Assembly: GCA_034506255.1 (NCBI GenBank)
Contig: JAPDPX010000002.1
Location: 568,971-632,970 of the forward strand
DNA length: 64,000 nucleotides
Source of the DNA: a candidate division KSB1 bacterium
GTDB lineage: Bacteria > Zhuqueibacterota > Zhuqueibacteria > Zhuqueibacterales > Zhuqueibacteraceae
Direction: 5' to 3'
The notes beneath the pieces were generated by a model. The model saw nothing but the letters and a program-made list of their open reading frames with translations. It had not been told where the DNA came from and made no database searches. Both the position numbers and the translations under genes were made by a program. Shown piece after piece: positions 28,962 to 36,816 of this stretch (position 1 is its first letter; the number at the start of each line of letters is the position of its first letter).

Positions 28962-29813
28962 ATGAGCAGCTCGAAGAGTGTGGCATGGGTGTTCTGCCTG
29001 GTCGGCGCCTTTGTCGCCGCCACGCGCGCGCAATCAGCAGCCGATGCCACCGCTTTGTCCATGTTGGAATTTCCGCTCACGGCCTGGTGCCAGGCTGCCC
29101 GGCAGGATCTGGTTTGGAGCAGCCACACCCCCGGCCTTTCTCTGCAGGCTCTGTTTCAGGATGGGAAACCGGCGGTTGCGCGGCGGTCGGTCGTGCGGGC
29201 GGCCATTCTTTCCGCCGTTCTTCCCGGTGCGGGCCAGATTTACAATCGTTCCTACCTGAAAAGCCTGTTGTTTTTGGGAATGGAAGCCGGCGCGTGGGGG
29301 GCTTATGCCAAATTCACCCGCAGTGGCAACCGGAAAACCGACGCGTTCGAACGTTTCGCCGATCAGCATTGGAGTGAAGGCAGGTATTGGGACTCGATCG
29401 ACCGCGCCTTTGGTTGCAGCCCCGGTGATCGCGCGTGTGAGAGGCAGAAAGAGCGCGAGAATTTCAGCCACTATCTGCCGGACAGCAAGAACCAAACCTA
29501 TTATGAAAACATCGGCAAGTATGATCAATTCAATGCCGGCTGGGATGACAGCATCAGTGGCGAAATTCTGCAACGCGATTCGCAAAACCGCCTGCTCTAC
29601 ACCACCATGCGCCGCGAGGCCAATGAGCAATTCCACAAGGCGACGCTCTCTTCGAGTCTGGCCATGGTCAACCATTTGGTGAGCATGGCGGAAGCGGCCT
29701 TTGCCGCGCACAAGTTCAACCAGACTCAGGCCAGGGGCGCCTCCATCGGCATGCGTTTGCAGAAACATCACGAAGAATTGCTGCCGGTGCTGGCGGTGCA
29801 GATGTTGTGGTAG
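28962..29813 (+). CDS. DUF5683-like membrane-associated protein (paralog 1)
   Basis: The 283-residue protein has a signal peptide (MSSSKSVAWVFCLVGAFVAATRAQ) and the motif ILSAVLPGAGQIYNRSYLKS near 88, then a short hydrophobic stretch (LLFLGMEAGAWGAYA). This SAVxPGxGQ phrase is the mark of DUF5683-type proteins found near envelope genes. The rest is charged and probably periplasmic, with three Cys (FGCSPGDRACER). It follows the peptidase-barrel gene by 17 bases and is followed by a diverged paralog, all in one likely operon. Function unknown. Confidence 0.6.
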   Translation: MSSSKSVAWVFCLVGAFVAATRAQSAADATALSMLEFPLTAWCQAARQDLVWSSHTPGLSLQALFQDGKPAVARRSVVRAAILSAVLPGAGQIYNRSYLKSLLFLGMEAGAWGAYAKFTRSGNRKTDAFERFADQHWSEGRYWDSIDRAFGCSPGDRACERQKERENFSHYLPDSKNQTYYENIGKYDQFNAGWDDSISGEILQRDSQNRLLYTTMRREANEQFHKATLSSSLAMVNHLVSMAEAAFAAHKFNQTQARGASIGMRLQKHHEELLPVLAVQMLW

Positions 29814-29828
29814 GCTTTGAAAATTCCA

Positions 29829-30587
29829 ATGAGAAAGATGAAACCAAACAATTGCAATCGCCTCCTGCTCGCGCTGCTGTTGCTGGGCTCGGGTTGGGCC
29901 CTGGCGCAGGACATAGACAACGCGCCGCATGGCATGGCCGTGGAGGCCAAAGCACCACCGCCCGCCGCCGGCGCAGCCTTCTCACCAGTGGGGCCGGCCG
30001 GACGCATCGGGATCGGCAGCGCGTTTCTGCGCTCCGCGCTGATTCCCGGCTGGGGACAAAAGGTGGTGGGCGCACGCACGGCCGCACGCAATTACTTCGT
30101 TGCCGATGCAGCACTTTGGCTCGGCGTAATCTCTTTCAATGTGTACGGCAACTGGCTGAAGGAAGATTACCGCCTGTTGGCGGCCGAGCACGCGCATGCC
30201 CGGGTCGCAGGCAAGAGCGACAAGTATTTTGTCGACCTCGGCAATTACAGCAGCCTGGAGGACTACAACCAATCCCGCCTGCAGCGCCGCGACGTGAACT
30301 CGCTTTATGATCCTGCCACGCATTACTGGCGCTGGGATTCGGAAGCCGAGCGCGCACGCTTCAAGCGCACGCGTTTGCGCAGCGAGCGGGCTTTCAATCG
30401 CGGCGAGCTGGTGATTGCCGGCATCCTCGCCAATCACCTTATCAGCGGCATTCATGCGGCCTGGCTGGCCAATCGGCACAATTCGCAGTTGGAAAAAGAG
30501 GGGCAACAAGGAATGAGCTCTGTTCCGGCAGTGGGGGTGACGTCAAACGGGCGGGAGATTCGTCTGCTGGCGCGCTGGGAGTTTTGA
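29829..30587 (+). CDS. DUF5683-like membrane-associated protein (paralog 2)
   Basis: From ATG 29829 this is a 252-residue protein with a signal peptide (LLLALLLLGSGWALAQ). A TTG at 29817 or an ATG at 29838 are alternative starts; none has a strong ribosome-binding site. FLRSALIPGWGQKVVGARTA matches the ILSAVLPGAGQIYNRSYLKS motif of the preceding protein. Both share a following segment with SDKY/GKYDQF-like and ERAFNRGELV / ANEQFHKATL-like blocks. The tandem pair therefore arose by duplication and diverged strongly. It ends the envelope operon that starts at 21367. Function unknown. Confidence 0.6.
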   Translation: MRKMKPNNCNRLLLALLLLGSGWALAQDIDNAPHGMAVEAKAPPPAAGAAFSPVGPAGRIGIGSAFLRSALIPGWGQKVVGARTAARNYFVADAALWLGVISFNVYGNWLKEDYRLLAAEHAHARVAGKSDKYFVDLGNYSSLEDYNQSRLQRRDVNSLYDPATHYWRWDSEAERARFKRTRLRSERAFNRGELVIAGILANHLISGIHAAWLANRHNSQLEKEGQQGMSSVPAVGVTSNGREIRLLARWEF

Positions 30588-30613
30588 AAGAGGTGAGGAG
30601 GGAGGGGAGAGCT

Positions 30614-31231
30614 TCAGGCCAGCACGCCCAATTCTTTTGCCACAGCATAGGTGTCGAATTCGGGCCCCTGCCACAACCACTCCAGTTTGATCCAAAAGCC
30701 CGGGACGACCGCCGAGTGAATTTTGCCTTCCTGCGGCGCGATGGGGTGATAGCGCCGATCTTCCCCCAGTGAATAAACCGCGACCCGTTGTTGTGGCCGG
30801 TCGATGATCCAATACTCGCGCACGCCGGCGGTTTCGTACTCGATGTATTTTTCATGCCAGTCGCGGATGGCGCTTTTCGGGGAGACGAATTCCACCAGCA
30901 AATCGGGCGCGCCTTCGACGTGGGTTTCGTGGACGAGGTGGCGGATCACATCCGGGTTGCGCCGCAAGCCGGCACGCAGGCGAACCTGCACATTTCCGGT
31001 CGCATACACCGAGCCCAAGCCGTGCTTTGATGCAAACAAATCCAGCAAACTGCCAAACCACGTTTCCTGCCTGCTGTTCAGCGTTGCTTGGGGCGACATG
31101 ACAATGACCTCCCCATCGACATAGTCGGCCCTGGTGTCTTCGTCACACCAGGCTGCGAACTCCGCTTCGCTCGCAAAAAATCGCGGGGCCGGCGTTTGCG
31201 TTTCAGAGGGTTTGACAGCAACGGCACTCAT
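30614..31231 (-). CDS. Uma2-family (DUF820) putative restriction-endonuclease-fold protein
   Basis: This 205-residue protein has the Uma2 layout: an N-terminal FFASEAEFAAWCDEDTRADYVDGEVI, the central GAPDLLVEFVSPKS with the PD-(D/E)xK acidic residues, and WHEKYIEYETAGVREYWIID, where the Lys is the catalytic candidate. The fold is that of PD-(D/E)xK nucleases; biological roles of Uma2 proteins are largely unknown and they are often multicopy. It is on the minus strand, convergent with the envelope operon and divergent from the GTPase gene, with no toxin or methylase partner. Confidence 0.85.
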   Translation of the reverse strand: MSAVAVKPSETQTPAPRFFASEAEFAAWCDEDTRADYVDGEVIVMSPQATLNSRQETWFGSLLDLFASKHGLGSVYATGNVQVRLRAGLRRNPDVIRHLVHETHVEGAPDLLVEFVSPKSAIRDWHEKYIEYETAGVREYWIIDRPQQRVAVYSLGEDRRYHPIAPQEGKIHSAVVPGFWIKLEWLWQGPEFDTYAVAKELGVLA

Positions 31232-31372
31232 GGTAATTGTCTCTCATATAAATTCGGTATTTTGAAACTCCCTGCAGACGGCGGAACTTTACAAAACCGC
31301 GGTTTCAAACGCAAGATGGGAATTTTCGCGGGCTGTCCGGCTTCGTGCGCTTCATGCCCTCACCTGCCAAAC

Positions 31373-31401
31373 TTGCAAATCACGCCTTTTTCCGCTATAT
31401 T
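31373..31401 (+). promoter_or_regulatory. Putative promoter of the GTPase-carbamate kinase pair
   Basis: TTGCAA (31373-31378), a 17-base spacer and TATATT (31396-31401) lie about 90 bases before the GTPase start, in the divergent interval after the Uma2 gene. Confidence 0.6.
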
Positions 31402-31492
31402 GGCCGCGTTTGTTTTGACGCCGCTACGCAATGATTCATATTGCGCAGGAACAACCGGGAGCAGTGACAGCAACAATGGAAGGGATGACATC

Positions 31493-32806
31493 ATGGCGAG
31501 AACCCGAGTGCTGATCATGGGAGCGGCGGGACGCGACTTCCACAATTTCAATGTCAAATACCGGGAGAGCGACTCGCATGAAGTTGTGGCTTTCACCGCA
31601 ACGCAAATCCCCAACATTGACGGCCGGCGTTATCCAGCGGCCCTGGCCGGCCGGCTTTATCCCCAGGGCATTCCCATTTATGCGGAAAGCGAGCTGGCAG
31701 ATTTGATCCGCCGGGAACGCATCGACGAAGTGATTTTTTCCTACAGCGATATTTCCCACGAATACGTGATGCACCGGGCGAGCCTGGTGAATGCCGCAGG
31801 CGCCTCCTTCACCCTGCTGGGCACGCGCGCGACCATGCTGTCCTCCAGCAAGCCGGTGATCGCCATCTGTGCCGTGCGCACCGGCTGTGGCAAGAGCCAA
31901 ACCACGCGCCGGGTCGCACAGATTTTGAAAGGATTCGGCAAGAAACTGGTGGCGGTGCGGCATCCCATGCCCTACGGGGATCTCGCGGCGCAGGCCGTGC
32001 AGCGCTTCGCCAGCTTCGCGGATCTTGCGGCCCACAAATGCACCATTGAAGAGCGGGAGGAATATGAGCCGCACCTGAACATGGGCACGATCGTGTATGC
32101 CGGCGTGGACTACGCCGCGATTTTGGCGCGTGCCGAGCCGGAAGCCGACATCGTGTTGTGGGACGGCGGCAACAACGACACGCCTTTCTTCAAACCCGAC
32201 CTGCATATCGTCGTGGTCGATCCGCTGCGGCCCGGCCACGAAACCCGTTACCATCCCGGCGAGACCAACTTGCGCATGGCGGACGTGGTTGTCATCAACA
32301 AGGAAGCCTCGGCGCCGCCGGAGAACATTGAGCAGGTGCGGCAGGCGGTGCGCGAGCACAATCCCACCGCCATCATCGTGGATGCGGCCTCGCCTATCAC
32401 CGTGGCGCAGCCGGAAATCATTCGCGACCGCCGCGTGCTGTGCATTGAAGACGGCCCCACGCTGACGCACGGCGGGATGACGCTGGGCGCCGGCATCGTG
32501 GCGGCCCGGCGCTTCGGCGCGAAGGAGGTGGTCGATCCCCGGCCCTTCCTCAAGGGCAGTCTGGTGGAAACCTTCCGGCACTATCCCGGCATCGGCATCC
32601 TGCTGCCGGCGATGGGCTATGGTGAGCAGCAGATGCGCGATCTTGAAGCCACCATCAACGCCACGGACTGTGACAGTGTGATCATCGCGACGCCGGTGGA
32701 CCTGCGGCAGTTGCTGCAGATCAACAAACCCAGTACGCGCGTCACCTACGAATTGCAGGAAATCGGCCGGCCGACGCTCGCCGACGTCCTGCAACGCTTT
32801 GCCTGA
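31493..32806 (+). CDS. COG2403-type P-loop GTPase (cyclic 2,3-diphosphoglycerate synthetase-like)
   Basis: The 437-residue protein starts MARTRVLIMGAAGRDFHNFN, then FTATQIPNIDGRRYP (family-specific). A P-loop, CAVRTGCGKSQTTRRV, follows at about 125-140. DIVLWDGGNNDTPFFKPDLH and VVVINKEASAPPENI (NKxE-type base-recognition motif) come next. Archaeal relatives make cyclic 2,3-diphosphoglycerate; the bacterial ones are uncharacterised. The start at 31493 has GGAAGGGA upstream; the longer frame from 31088 runs back over the Uma2 gene. The carbamate kinase start is three bases after its stop, so the two are almost certainly co-expressed, hinting at a joint job involving an acyl phosphate. Confidence 0.75.
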   Translation: MARTRVLIMGAAGRDFHNFNVKYRESDSHEVVAFTATQIPNIDGRRYPAALAGRLYPQGIPIYAESELADLIRRERIDEVIFSYSDISHEYVMHRASLVNAAGASFTLLGTRATMLSSSKPVIAICAVRTGCGKSQTTRRVAQILKGFGKKLVAVRHPMPYGDLAAQAVQRFASFADLAAHKCTIEEREEYEPHLNMGTIVYAGVDYAAILARAEPEADIVLWDGGNNDTPFFKPDLHIVVVDPLRPGHETRYHPGETNLRMADVVVINKEASAPPENIEQVRQAVREHNPTAIIVDAASPITVAQPEIIRDRRVLCIEDGPTLTHGGMTLGAGIVAARRFGAKEVVDPRPFLKGSLVETFRHYPGIGILLPAMGYGEQQMRDLEATINATDCDSVIIATPVDLRQLLQINKPSTRVTYELQEIGRPTLADVLQRFA

Positions 32807-32809
32807 GTC

Positions 32810-33763
32810 ATGAACGAAAAATGCATGGTCATCGCCATTGGCGGCAACGCCATTACGCGCGAGTTTGAAGACGGCAACATCTACCAGCAGTTTGCCAACA
32901 CGCGCCGCAGCCTCAAGAGCCTGGTGCGCTTGATTGAGGAGGGGTATCGCGTCGTGATCGTGCATGGCAACGGCCCGCAAGTCGGCAACGCCCTGATTCG
33001 CGTGGAAACTTCGCGCCATCTCGTGCCGCCCCTGCCGCTGGGCGTGATCGTCGCCGATCTGCAAGGCGGCATGGGGTACATGATTCAGCAATCGCTGCGC
33101 AACATGCTGCACCGCCACGGCCTCGAGCACGAGGTGGTGACGGTGGTGACGCAGGTGGTGGTGAATGCCGAAGACCCTTCGATCAAACAGCCCAGCAAGT
33201 TCGTCGGGCCGGTTTACACCGCGGAGCAAGTGCCGGAGCTGCGCGAGCGCTATGGCTGGCAAATGAAGGAGGATGTCGGACGCGGCTGGCGGCGTGTTGT
33301 GCCCTCGCCCGAGCCGGTGGCGATTGTCGAGCGCAAGGTGATTCGCGAGCTGGTGAATCTCGGCCATGTGGTGATTGCCGCGGGCGGCGGCGGCATCCCC
33401 GTCTACTATAATCCCCACGAATATCCCGAGCTGCTGGAAGGCATCAATGCGGTGATCGACAAGGATCTCGCCGCCGCCGTGCTCGCCCGGGATATTGGCG
33501 CGGACGAGCTGGCGATTCTGACGCCCATCGAAAAGGTTGCCATCCATTACCGCCAGCCGAATCAACAATGGCTGGATCGTGTCACGCTCGCCGAGCTGAG
33601 GCGTTATTATGCCGAGGGCCATTTTCCCCCGGGCAGCATGGGCCCGAAGATACGCGGGGCAATCAATTTTTTGGAAGGAGGGGGCCGTCGTGTGCTGATC
33701 ACTTCCATCGAGGCGTTTGAAGCAGCCTGGCAGGGCACGACGGGAACCGTGGTGGTGCGCTGA
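32810..33763 (+). CDS. arcC: Carbamate kinase
   Basis: The 317-residue protein begins with the amino-acid-kinase N-terminus MVIAIGGNAITREF, then VVIVHGNGPQVGNALIR, GGMGYMIQQSL and the C-terminal block FPPGSMGPKIRGAINFLEGG, all diagnostic of carbamate kinase. It makes ATP from carbamoyl phosphate and ADP, releasing carbamate. There is no arginine deiminase or ornithine transcarbamylase gene nearby, so the usual arginine-fermentation context is missing. Instead it is paired with a COG2403-type GTPase. An inverted repeat ATGCCGGC...GCCGGCAT (33785-33820) lies 20 bases downstream. Confidence 0.9.
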   Translation: MNEKCMVIAIGGNAITREFEDGNIYQQFANTRRSLKSLVRLIEEGYRVVIVHGNGPQVGNALIRVETSRHLVPPLPLGVIVADLQGGMGYMIQQSLRNMLHRHGLEHEVVTVVTQVVVNAEDPSIKQPSKFVGPVYTAEQVPELRERYGWQMKEDVGRGWRRVVPSPEPVAIVERKVIRELVNLGHVVIAAGGGGIPVYYNPHEYPELLEGINAVIDKDLAAAVLARDIGADELAILTPIEKVAIHYRQPNQQWLDRVTLAELRRYYAEGHFPPGSMGPKIRGAINFLEGGGRRVLITSIEAFEAAWQGTTGTVVVR

Positions 33764-33879
33764 TGGCGCCTGAGCAAGGTGGTGATGCCGGCTGAAAAAA
33801 ACGACCGGGGCGGCCGGCATGGGGATGGTGTACGCAACAACTTTGTCCGTCGTGAGGATCCCGGTCGCCTGCAAAAGCG

Positions 33880-34259
33880 GATCATCCGAATTTTGCGTAC
33901 ATTTTGCGACAGCAAGATGAAAAGAATCGCAAAATCAGTTCCGTGCCTTCTCTGCTGAGAGCCACTTGCCCTAACGTGATAGCGAGCGGCCCAACCCCGC
34001 CAGGGGTGAAATGTTTATAGGGGGTGAAATGTTTATAGTAATTGTCAACACCTCCAACTTCAAACTCCTTTAGGAGTGACATGTAACGGCGTTTGCATTC
34101 AATTCAAGATGAGATCAATGAGCATGCACGATACACATGTCACCCCGCTGGGGTTTCATTTCGGCGAACGGCACTTGGCTATAAACATCTCACTCCTATC
34201 GGAGTTCATCAGATGCCAAGAACAGTCATGTGGCCATGTACGCTTGACTCGGATGATCT
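33880..34259. mobile_element. MITE-like element, copy 1
   Basis: This is a noncoding 380-bp unit bounded by 10-bp terminal inverted repeats GATCATCCGA (33880-33889) and TCGGATGATC (34249-34258). It is nearly identical to a second copy at 55502-55863, apart from an 18-bp tandem duplication (GGGGTGAAATGTTTATAG twice) near 34010. Inside are four short hairpins, two of CCCC-N-GGGG type and two ACTCC-N4-GGAGT, and an inverted pair TGACATGT (34077) / ACATGTCA (34135). The flanks here (GCAAAAGCG / GAAAAAAGC) are only loosely alike. It encodes no transposase and must be mobilised in trans if at all. It fills most of the 628-base gap 33764-34391. Confidence 0.7.
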
Positions 34260-34391
34260 GAAAAAAGCCGCCGGCCGGCGGCAATTTCCTGGTGGTCGAA
34301 ATTTTGAAAAAATCAGGGAGGCATGTCTTGCATGCCATTCTCTTTTCTGAATGACCAAAATCATATCCGGAAACAAGCCTGAGGAGGAGCA

Positions 34392-35558
34392 TTGAAGATT
34401 CATGAATATCAAGCGAAGGAGATTCTGCGCCGATTTGAGGTGGCGGTGCCGGCGGGCAGGGTTGCCAAAACAGCGGAAGAAGTCGGTGTGATCGCGCACG
34501 AGCTCGGCGGCCGGGTGGTGGTGAAGGCGCAAATCCATGCGGGCGGCCGGGGCAAGGGCGGCGGGGTGAAACTGGCGCAGAACGCCCACGAAGCCTATGA
34601 AATCGCCCGTCAGATGCTTGGCAGGCAGCTGGTCACACCACAAACCGGACCGGAAGGCCGACAGGTGCGCCAGGTGTTGGTCGAGCAGGCGCTGAGTATC
34701 GCGCGCGAATTGTACGCCGGCATCGTGCTGGATCGTTCCGCGTTTCAGCTCGTGTTCATGGCCAGCACCGCCGGCGGCGTGGAAATCGAGAAGGTGGCGG
34801 AGGAGACGCCGGAACTGATTCTCAAGGAATACATCGACCCACTCACCGGCTTGCGGGCGTCACAGGCGCGCAAGCTGGCCTTTGGTCTGGGTCTGCAAGG
34901 CGAGGCCTTCAAGAACGCGGTGAAATTTTTTCAGGCACTCTACCGCGCCTACGTGGCCTCCGATTGCTCGCTCGCCGAAATCAATCCTCTGATCGTGACC
35001 ACTGACGGCCGGGTGCTGGCGCTCGATGCCAAGATGAACTTCGACGACAATGCGCTTTACCGCCATCCCGACATTCTTGCCTTGCGCGATTTCAACGAGG
35101 AAGATCCGCTGGAGGTCGAGGCTTCGAAGTACAATCTCAATTACGTCCGTCTGGACGGCAACGTCGGCTGCATGGTCAACGGTGCGGGCCTGGCGATGGG
35201 CACGATGGACATCATCAAGCTCGCCGGGGGCATGCCCGCAAATTTTCTTGATGTCGGCGGCGGCGCCAACCCCGAGACCGTGGAGAACGGCTTCAAAATC
35301 ATCCTTTCCGATCCCAACGTCAAGGCGATTCTCATCAACGTGTTTGGCGGCATCGTGCGCTGCGACCGCATTGCGCAGGGCGTGATTCAAGCGGCGCAGA
35401 ACGTCAGGATCAACGTGCCGCTGGTGGTGCGTCTGGAGGGCACCAATGCCAAAGAAGCGGGCGAATTGCTCGCCAACTCCGGCCTGTCAATTTTGGTGGC
35501 GCATACGCTGGAAGAAGCGGCCAGAAAGGTGGTGGCTTCGCTTCCGGCCGCGGCATGA
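34392..35558 (+). CDS. sucC: Succinyl-CoA synthetase beta subunit
   Basis: The 388-residue protein starts [16 protein letters not shown] after a TTG codon with GAGGAG just upstream. It has the ATP-grasp fold with [40 protein letters not shown], and the C-terminal flavodoxin-like part with [20 protein letters not shown] and [16 protein letters not shown]. It makes succinyl-CoA or succinate plus nucleotide triphosphate in the TCA cycle together with the alpha subunit encoded 30 bases downstream. The upstream 100 bases after the MITE probably carry the promoter. Confidence 0.97.
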   Translation: MKIHEYQAKEILRRFEVAVPAGRVAKTAEEVGVIAHELGGRVVVKAQIHAGGRGKGGGVKLAQNAHEAYEIARQMLGRQLVTPQTGPEGRQVRQVLVEQALSIARELYAGIVLDRSAFQLVFMASTAGGVEIEKVAEETPELILKEYIDPLTGLRASQARKLAFGLGLQGEAFKNAVKFFQALYRAYVASDCSLAEINPLIVTTDGRVLALDAKMNFDDNALYRHPDILALRDFNEEDPLEVEASKYNLNYVRLDGNVGCMVNGAGLAMGTMDIIKLAGGMPANFLDVGGGANPETVENGFKIILSDPNVKAILINVFGGIVRCDRIAQGVIQAAQNVRINVPLVVRLEGTNAKEAGELLANSGLSILVAHTLEEAARKVVASLPAAA

Positions 35559-35588
35559 CGAACGACATCCCTTCACGAGGAGGAGCAG

Positions 35589-36587
35589 TTGAGCATACTA
35601 GTTGACAAGCAGACGCGTGTACTGGTGCAGGGGATTACGGGCAACGAAGGCTCATTTCACACGCGACAAATGATGGAATATGGCACACAGGTGGTTGCCG
35701 GCGTGGTGCCGGGCAAAGGCGGGCAGAAGTTCGACGACCGTGTTCCGATTTTTGACACCGTGGCGCAGGCGGTGCGGGCCACCGGCGCCAACGCCGCCGC
35801 GATTTTTGTTCCGCCCTCTTTCGCCGCCGATGCCATCATGGAATCGGCCGCGGAAGGCGTGTCGTTGATCGTGACCATCACCGAGGGCATTCCCGTGATG
35901 GACATGCTGACCGTCAAGGCCTTCCTGATCAAGACCGGCACGCGCATGATCGGCCCGAATTGTCCCGGAGTGATTTCCCCGGGACAATGCAAGATCGGCA
36001 TCATGCCGGGCTTCATCCACCAGCCGGGGCGGGTGGGTGTGATCTCCCGCAGCGGCACGCTCACTTATGAGGCGGTCAAGCAGCTTTCCGACCTTGGCAT
36101 CGGCCAGTCGACCTGTGTGGGCATCGGTGGCGATCCCATCATCGGCACCACTTTTGTCGATGCCCTGCGGCTGTTCAATGCCGATCCCGGCACCGATGCA
36201 GTGGTGTTGATCGGAGAAATTGGCGGCAACGCTGAAGACGAGGCCGCGGCCTACATCAAGCGGGAATTCCGCAAGCCGGTGGTGGCATTCATCGCGGGCC
36301 GCACCGCGCCGCCCGGACGCCGCATGGGACATGCGGGCGCCATCATTGCCGGCGGTCAGGGCACGGCCGCCGAGAAGATGGCCAGGCTCGCAGAGGCTGG
36401 TGCCACGGTCTGTCAAAGCCCGGCAGAAATAGGTCTGCGCATGCAGGAGCAATTGCAAAAGCTCGGGAGCAAGCCCGTGGCGCGCAGGGCGGCCGGGGTG
36501 AAAACCGCCGCCAGGCCCAAAGCCGTTGCCGCGGGTAAAACCAGAATCGCAAAATCCGCGGCGAAAGCCAAAGCCGGCAGGAAATAG
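35589..36587 (+). CDS. sucD: Succinyl-CoA synthetase alpha subunit with basic C-terminal tail
   Basis: The 332-residue protein begins [18 protein letters not shown] (TTG start, GAGGAGGAG upstream). It shows the CoA-binding Rossmann part, the NCPGVISPG loop, and the phospho-histidine site [20 protein letters not shown]. The normal enzyme ends near residue 290. Here about 40 extra residues follow, rich in Lys, Ala and Arg (for example [19 protein letters not shown]), resembling histone-H1-like or AlgP-like tails. The catalytic part looks complete, so the tail is an add-on, perhaps for nucleic-acid or polyanion binding. Confidence 0.95.
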   Translation: MSILVDKQTRVLVQGITGNEGSFHTRQMMEYGTQVVAGVVPGKGGQKFDDRVPIFDTVAQAVRATGANAAAIFVPPSFAADAIMESAAEGVSLIVTITEGIPVMDMLTVKAFLIKTGTRMIGPNCPGVISPGQCKIGIMPGFIHQPGRVGVISRSGTLTYEAVKQLSDLGIGQSTCVGIGGDPIIGTTFVDALRLFNADPGTDAVVLIGEIGGNAEDEAAAYIKREFRKPVVAFIAGRTAPPGRRMGHAGAIIAGGQGTAAEKMARLAEAGATVCQSPAEIGLRMQEQLQKLGSKPVARRAAGVKTAARPKAVAAGKTRIAKSAAKAKAGRK

Positions 36588-36816
36588 CAGCCGGCTGAAA
36601 ATGTGGAATGGTGAGCTCTTGTTTCTGCCACGGCCCGGTGCAGCAAAATTTTTGCGACTGTGCCTGACACCCAGTGAGGTTTTGGTTTTCCCGGCTCCGC
36701 TACCGGTGAAAAGTTCGCAAAGAAATGGCAAGTCCGCGCCGGCAGGATGGCGGGCATGCAGGCAGCTTTCGCGCCACGCCGGCGGAGAGCGGGTAAATGA
36801 ACACGGACAAACGCGC

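Noticed and set aside
31436-33874. 812-codon open frame on the minus strand
   Set aside because: It is antisense to the GTPase and carbamate kinase genes, which have clear motifs; its His/Arg-rich composition is a by-product of GC-rich codon use.
33882-34261. Short open frames on both strands (33882-34082 minus, 34076-34261 plus), also present at 55504-55865
   Set aside because: They are conserved only because the MITE copies are near identical; they contain the element's hairpins and have no protein features.
36526-36816. Longer N-terminal extension of the TonB-dependent receptor
   Set aside because: The extension precedes a clear signal peptide at 36817 and overlaps the end of sucD.
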